A stretch of DNA of 8,947 nt from Singulisphaera sp. GP187 (GTDB lineage: Bacteria > Planctomycetota > Phycisphaerae > Phycisphaerales > SM1A02): contig CAMDEL010000052.1 of assembly GCA_945896765.1 (NCBI GenBank), forward strand, positions 1 to 8,947. The letters run 5' to 3'. This document shows positions 6,166 through 8,947 of the stretch, piece after piece; within the stretch, counting starts at the first letter, position 1, and the number at the start of each line of letters is the position of its first letter. Below the pieces are notes generated by a model, which saw only the letters and a list, made by a program, of their open reading frames with translations, had not been told where the DNA came from and did not search any database. The translations under genes and the position numbers were made by a program.

Positions 6166-6948
6166 ATGAATTCAGAAAACGAAAACACGCAACTGAACAG
6201 ATCCAGCAATTCCTCTGCAGGCGCAAGCCAGACGAATTGGAAAACAATTATTGACGCAGCGTCAAACTCGCCAACGGCTGGTCAAAGTCGCGAAGGTGTT
6301 GCGCGGCGATATTGGCCGGCGATTCACGCGTTCGTTCGAAAAAGTGGCATTTCTCACGCTGAAGCCGACGATGTCACCCAAGCCTTCATTTGTGATGTCA
6401 TGCTCGGACGAGATCTACTCGCACGCGCCGCGCCTGAACGAGGACGATTTCGATCCCTCCTCCTGACTTCTGTCCGCAACTTTGCGATCGATGAACTTCG
6501 CAGAAGAAAATCTCCGACAAGAAAGCCAGCGAGTGGCACTATCTTTTCGCTTGATGATGACCCCAGAAGCGGTGACCAAAATGCCGACCTGAATCTCGAT
6601 GAGCCAGAACATGCCTTTCATGCACAATGGGTCACAATGATGATCGATCAAGCAATATCTGTCGTTCGCGAATGGGCGATTGTCAATAGTCAGGAAGTGC
6701 AGTGGGATATTTTCAATCGACGCATCCTTGAACCAATGCGAACTGGAGCCGAACCTATCTCCACCGAAACATTCATGAAACAGTGGTCGCTGACATCTCC
6801 CGCTCAGGTGGCAAACACACTCGCTCGAATGAAACGAAAATTCGTCGCTGCTCTTATGGAGCAACTTGGAAACTTCGATGATGATCCAGACATGATTCAC
6901 CGCGAAGTATCAACGCTGTTGCAAGCTCTTGAAAGAAAAACGCGATGA
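6166..6948 (+). CDS. ECF-like RNA polymerase sigma factor
   Basis: This 260-residue protein directs RNA polymerase to a set of promoters. Region 2 spans about 42-116: 'RYWPAIHAFVR' (48-58), 'EADDVTQAF' (66-74, core-polymerase contact and start of the -10 part) and 'PERGRFRSLLL' (90-100), followed by 'SVRNFAIDELRRRK' (102-115). This is the pattern of planctomycete and myxobacterial ECF factors. A long acidic linker (about 128-148, rich in D and E) separates it from a diverged region 4 (about 182-235). There 'ISTETFMKQW' and 'PAQVANTLARMKRKF' form the expected helix-turn-helix. A C-terminal extension of about 25 residues follows. No sigma region 3 is seen. The gene starts with a good ribosome binding site, and its TGA overlaps the next gene's ATG, so the two are co-transcribed and probably translationally coupled. 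No membrane anti-sigma factor is encoded nearby. The family call is strong; the regulon is unknown. Confidence 0.85.
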   Translation: MNSENENTQLNRSSNSSAGASQTNWKTIIDAASNSPTAGQSREGVARRYWPAIHAFVRKSGISHAEADDVTQAFICDVMLGRDLLARAAPERGRFRSLLLTSVRNFAIDELRRRKSPTRKPASGTIFSLDDDPRSGDQNADLNLDEPEHAFHAQWVTMMIDQAISVVREWAIVNSQEVQWDIFNRRILEPMRTGAEPISTETFMKQWSLTSPAQVANTLARMKRKFVAALMEQLGNFDDDPDMIHREVSTLLQALERKTR

Positions 6949-7376
6949 ACGATCCTGAGAAAACATTCGCATTGCCGCTCCAGTGGGTTCTCCAGTCGGA
7001 CCATTCTCCTTCCCACACCTTGGTGAAATGGCTTGTACAAGAAATTGATCCAAAAGCGACAAGCCCCATTGATTCGCTCATCGCATCTGATACACCAATT
7101 GCAACGCTCATCGCATACAAAGATGCCTTCAAACAATTACGACTCGAAGGCGAAACCTTGGACGATCAGTCATTGGGTGCGGTCTATTATGGCTTGACGA
7201 TCGCATCTTCGATTGTGCATCACCGCAGGCGCATCAGTCGCCAGTCAGACCGCGCGCTCGAAGAGGCGTTTCGAAAAATCTGGAGTGATGAAACTGTCGA
7301 TTTGCGATTGCGTGATCTGACTTGGCGTGCGTTCATGATTCTTCGAACCGCGGTCAAAGACTCGCTGCCATATTGA
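6945..7376 (+). CDS. Unrecognised 143-residue helical protein coupled to the sigma factor
   Basis: I do not recognise a named family. The start ATG (6945) shares the ATGA with the sigma-factor stop, a strong sign that this is a real, coupled gene; its own ribosome binding site is weak. The protein has no signal peptide or membrane helix and appears mostly alpha-helical. A variable N-terminus (1-45) precedes a helix at about 52-68 ('IATLIAYKDAFKQLR'), a hydrophobic helix at about 76-92 ('SLGAVYYGLTIASSIVHH') and a basic turn 'HHRRRISRQS' (92-101). An amphipathic helix (about 102-113) and a final helix (about 118-138) follow. Basic and acidic residues alternate in the second half. From its position it may modulate the sigma factor as a cytoplasmic anti-sigma, adaptor or signal receiver; this is inference from context only. 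It is followed directly by repeat block B. Confidence 0.75.
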   Translation: MNDPEKTFALPLQWVLQSDHSPSHTLVKWLVQEIDPKATSPIDSLIASDTPIATLIAYKDAFKQLRLEGETLDDQSLGAVYYGLTIASSIVHHRRRISRQSDRALEEAFRKIWSDETVDLRLRDLTWRAFMILRTAVKDSLPY

Positions 7377-7384
7377 CGCGCTGG

Positions 7385-7473
7385 CTTCACGCGCGCCTGC
7401 GCTCGCTGGACTGGCTTCACGCTCGCCTGCGCTCCGCTGGACAGGTTTCACGCTCGCCTGCGCGCCCGACGAG
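7385..7473 (+). repeat. Tandem ~30-bp extragenic repeats, block B
   Basis: Three well-kept units start at 7385, 7415 and 7446, with 30-31 base spacing. Each reads (C/T)TTCACGC(T/G)CGCCTGCGC and most continue TCGCTGGACTGG. They match block A (6001-6151), and together the two blocks flank the sigma factor and its partner. The block fills nearly the whole 101-base gap between two converging genes and ends four bases before the tolC-type stop codon. No U-tailed terminator is seen on either strand. Confidence 0.88.
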
Positions 7474-7477
7474 ATTC

Positions 7478-8947
7478 TCAACGCACCGAAGCGGGGTTGA
7501 TCGAATCCGGCAACACGATGCCTGAACTTCCAAGGGTTGTGCCTGTCGCAAATGCGAGATCAATCAGCGCAATTTCATAACCTGCAAGTGCATCCACTTC
7601 GCGACTCTGCGCATTCGCCAATCGCGATGCAGCGTCCAGCACATCTGTGCTCGTGCGAAGACCTACATCAAACTGCCGCTTTTCTCCATCAAATGTTCGC
7701 CCAGCCAAAACACTTTCCAAGCGTGCTGCCAAGATTCTTCGCCAAGTGTTTTCGACCGTATCCGCAGCATTGAGAACTTCTTGCGTGATCGCTTGACGAC
7801 GCGCCTCGCGACTTGCCAATCGCTGCAACCGCGTCAAGATGGTTCGACTGATCACAGACTTTGCAGCTTCATTTCCAAGCGGCACTGTTGCCGTCGCAGT
7901 AAAGATCGCTCCGTCAGCATCGCCCATTGCTCCATACGCAGATCCCAGCGACGAATCATCTCCCAAGAATTGGTACTGATATCCCACAACAAAGTTGGGC
8001 AAAGCTGCGTTGCGCGCTAAATCGATTTGTTCTGCATCAACAAGCAATTGCAGTTCGAGTTCCAAAAGTTCCATTCGACCCTCCATTGCATCCGCAACCA
8101 ATTTCTGGTCGTTGAAGCGAAGACTAACGGGCGCTGCGTCAGTGATGGGAGCGATTGCCGTCGGACTTTCCACAGGCAATCGAGGATCATTCATAAAACG
8201 TTTCAAATCCCGCTGTCGCAATCGAAGCACATTATCAGTGATGATGACCTGCTCAAGCGTTCCGCCCAGCCCACTCTCCGCTCGCATCACCTCGATCTCA
8301 GGAGCAAGCCCCTGCTCGACGCGTCTGCGCGCCTCCGCCAACTGAGTCGCAGCAACGTCATATTGACGAATGCGAACCTCCAACTGTTTCGATGCGCGAT
8401 AGAGATTCCAATATGCCTTCTCCGCATCCGCAAGTATTCGAATCGCCTGAAGCTTGGTTCGAGAATCGATAATGCGCCCCTGATACTTCGCGATGCGAAT
8501 CGAAGCCGTGTTGGTGCGAATGCCTGCCCCTCGGAGCAGCGGTTGCGAAATCGAAGCCTGCATTCCTGCTTGATATGGAGAAATTCCCGGAGCAAGAATT
8601 GACTGTGTATCAAATTGATTGAACAAGGTTCCAGTCGTCACAGTTCCACCAGTTGCAAGCGGAACGCTGACTCCAAGATTTGCGCTGCTCGAATCTGTTG
8701 GCGATCCTTCTTCCAACTGAGTCAGAACTCCAGTCGTGTTCTTGGTGTAACCGCCAGTCAAAAGTGCCTCAAACTTCGCGAGTTCTTTATCGATCGCAGT
8801 CACACCAATCGCAGGATCAAACTGCACAACACGCAAATCCAAATTGTTTGCAAGCGCACTCGAGCGAACTTGCGTAACTGAAATCTGCGTTCGAACTGGA
8901 TAGCTCGGCGGTGTAAATCCCTTCGCTCTCGCTTCGGCGACTGCCTC
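7478..8947 (-). CDS. TolC-family outer membrane efflux protein (5' end beyond the window)
   Basis: The frame is open to the window edge, giving 489 residues and still no start. The first 35 (from 'EAVAEARAKGFTPPSYP') continue smoothly into 'SALANNLDLRVVQFDPAIG', a typical TolC-family N-terminal region. The TTG at 8842 is therefore internal. The protein has the two-fold repeat of outer-membrane channel (OEP) proteins. Repeat 1 carries 'AEKAYWNLYRASKQLEVRIR' and 'ARRRVEQGLAPEIEVMRAES'; repeat 2 carries 'EQIDLARNAALPNFVVGYQY' and 'TVENTWRRILAARLESVLAG'. Long amphipathic helices form the periplasmic tunnel and the strands near 'GVSVPLATGGTV' and 'TATVPLGN' the barrel. It normally works with an inner-membrane transporter and a periplasmic adaptor, probably encoded upstream outside the window. 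The signal peptide is not in view. Family call secure; cargo unknown. Confidence 0.92.
   Translation of the reverse strand, partial: EAVAEARAKGFTPPSYPVRTQISVTQVRSSALANNLDLRVVQFDPAIGVTAIDKELAKFEALLTGGYTKNTTGVLTQLEEGSPTDSSSANLGVSVPLATGGTVTTGTLFNQFDTQSILAPGISPYQAGMQASISQPLLRGAGIRTNTASIRIAKYQGRIIDSRTKLQAIRILADAEKAYWNLYRASKQLEVRIRQYDVAATQLAEARRRVEQGLAPEIEVMRAESGLGGTLEQVIITDNVLRLRQRDLKRFMNDPRLPVESPTAIAPITDAAPVSLRFNDQKLVADAMEGRMELLELELQLLVDAEQIDLARNAALPNFVVGYQYQFLGDDSSLGSAYGAMGDADGAIFTATATVPLGNEAAKSVISRTILTRLQRLASREARRQAITQEVLNAADTVENTWRRILAARLESVLAGRTFDGEKRQFDVGLRTSTDVLDAASRLANAQSREVDALAGYEIALIDLAFATGTTLGSSGIVLPDSINPASVR

Noticed and set aside
5804..6169. Open frame over the tmRNA and repeat block
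   Set aside because: It is a by-product of the GC-rich structured RNA and repeats; the peptide is low-complexity and crosses the whole tmRNA 3' half.
7385..7473. Intrinsic terminator between the two converging genes
   Set aside because: The repeats are GC-rich but give no stem followed by a T run on either strand.

Overview
The window looks like a chromosomal piece of a planctomycete-type bacterium, most likely of the Phycisphaerae. This rests on the protein styles: an exported sugar dehydrogenase ending in a two-loop dockerin-like tail ('DLNLDGFVDGGDL...'), a sigma factor with the 'PERGRFRSLLL' signature of planctomycete-type ECF factors, and planctomycete-like exported hydrolases. The lineage is inferred from sequence style, not proven by a marker tree. 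No phage gene, transposase or CRISPR array is visible.

Layout. A TerC-family membrane protein (20-748, +) converges on a PQQ-type glucose/sorbosone dehydrogenase with a dockerin-like C-terminus (825-2210, -); a clear intrinsic terminator for the minus strand lies between them. Further right on the minus strand are a large exported M28 metallopeptidase of the glutamate carboxypeptidase II (PSMA) type (2320-4431) and, overlapping its start, an exported MsrB-MsrA fusion lipoprotein (4383-5519). The last two look like one operon, with msrBA first and the peptidase second.

Divergent from msrBA is a complete one-piece tmRNA gene (ssrA, 5652-5999, +). Its acceptor stem with G3-U pair, T arm, pseudoknots and tag reading frame (ANTQYALAA) can all be read from the sequence. 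Right after its last base begins a block of degenerate ~30-bp GC-rich repeats (6001-6151). Then comes a two-gene unit with a 4-bp ATGA overlap: an ECF-like sigma factor (6166-6948) and an unrecognised 143-residue helical protein (6945-7376). A second block of the same repeat (7385-7473) follows, and after it a TolC-type outer membrane efflux protein on the minus strand (7478 to the window edge, 5' end missing).

How it fits together. Most of the proteins act at or beyond the inner membrane: ion or metal transport (TerC), sugar oxidation, peptide hydrolysis, methionine repair outside the cytoplasm, and outer-membrane export. The tmRNA rescues stalled ribosomes. The most interesting unit is the sigma factor with its translationally coupled small partner, bounded on both sides by the same extragenic repeat. 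The small protein is a candidate cytoplasmic regulator of the sigma factor.
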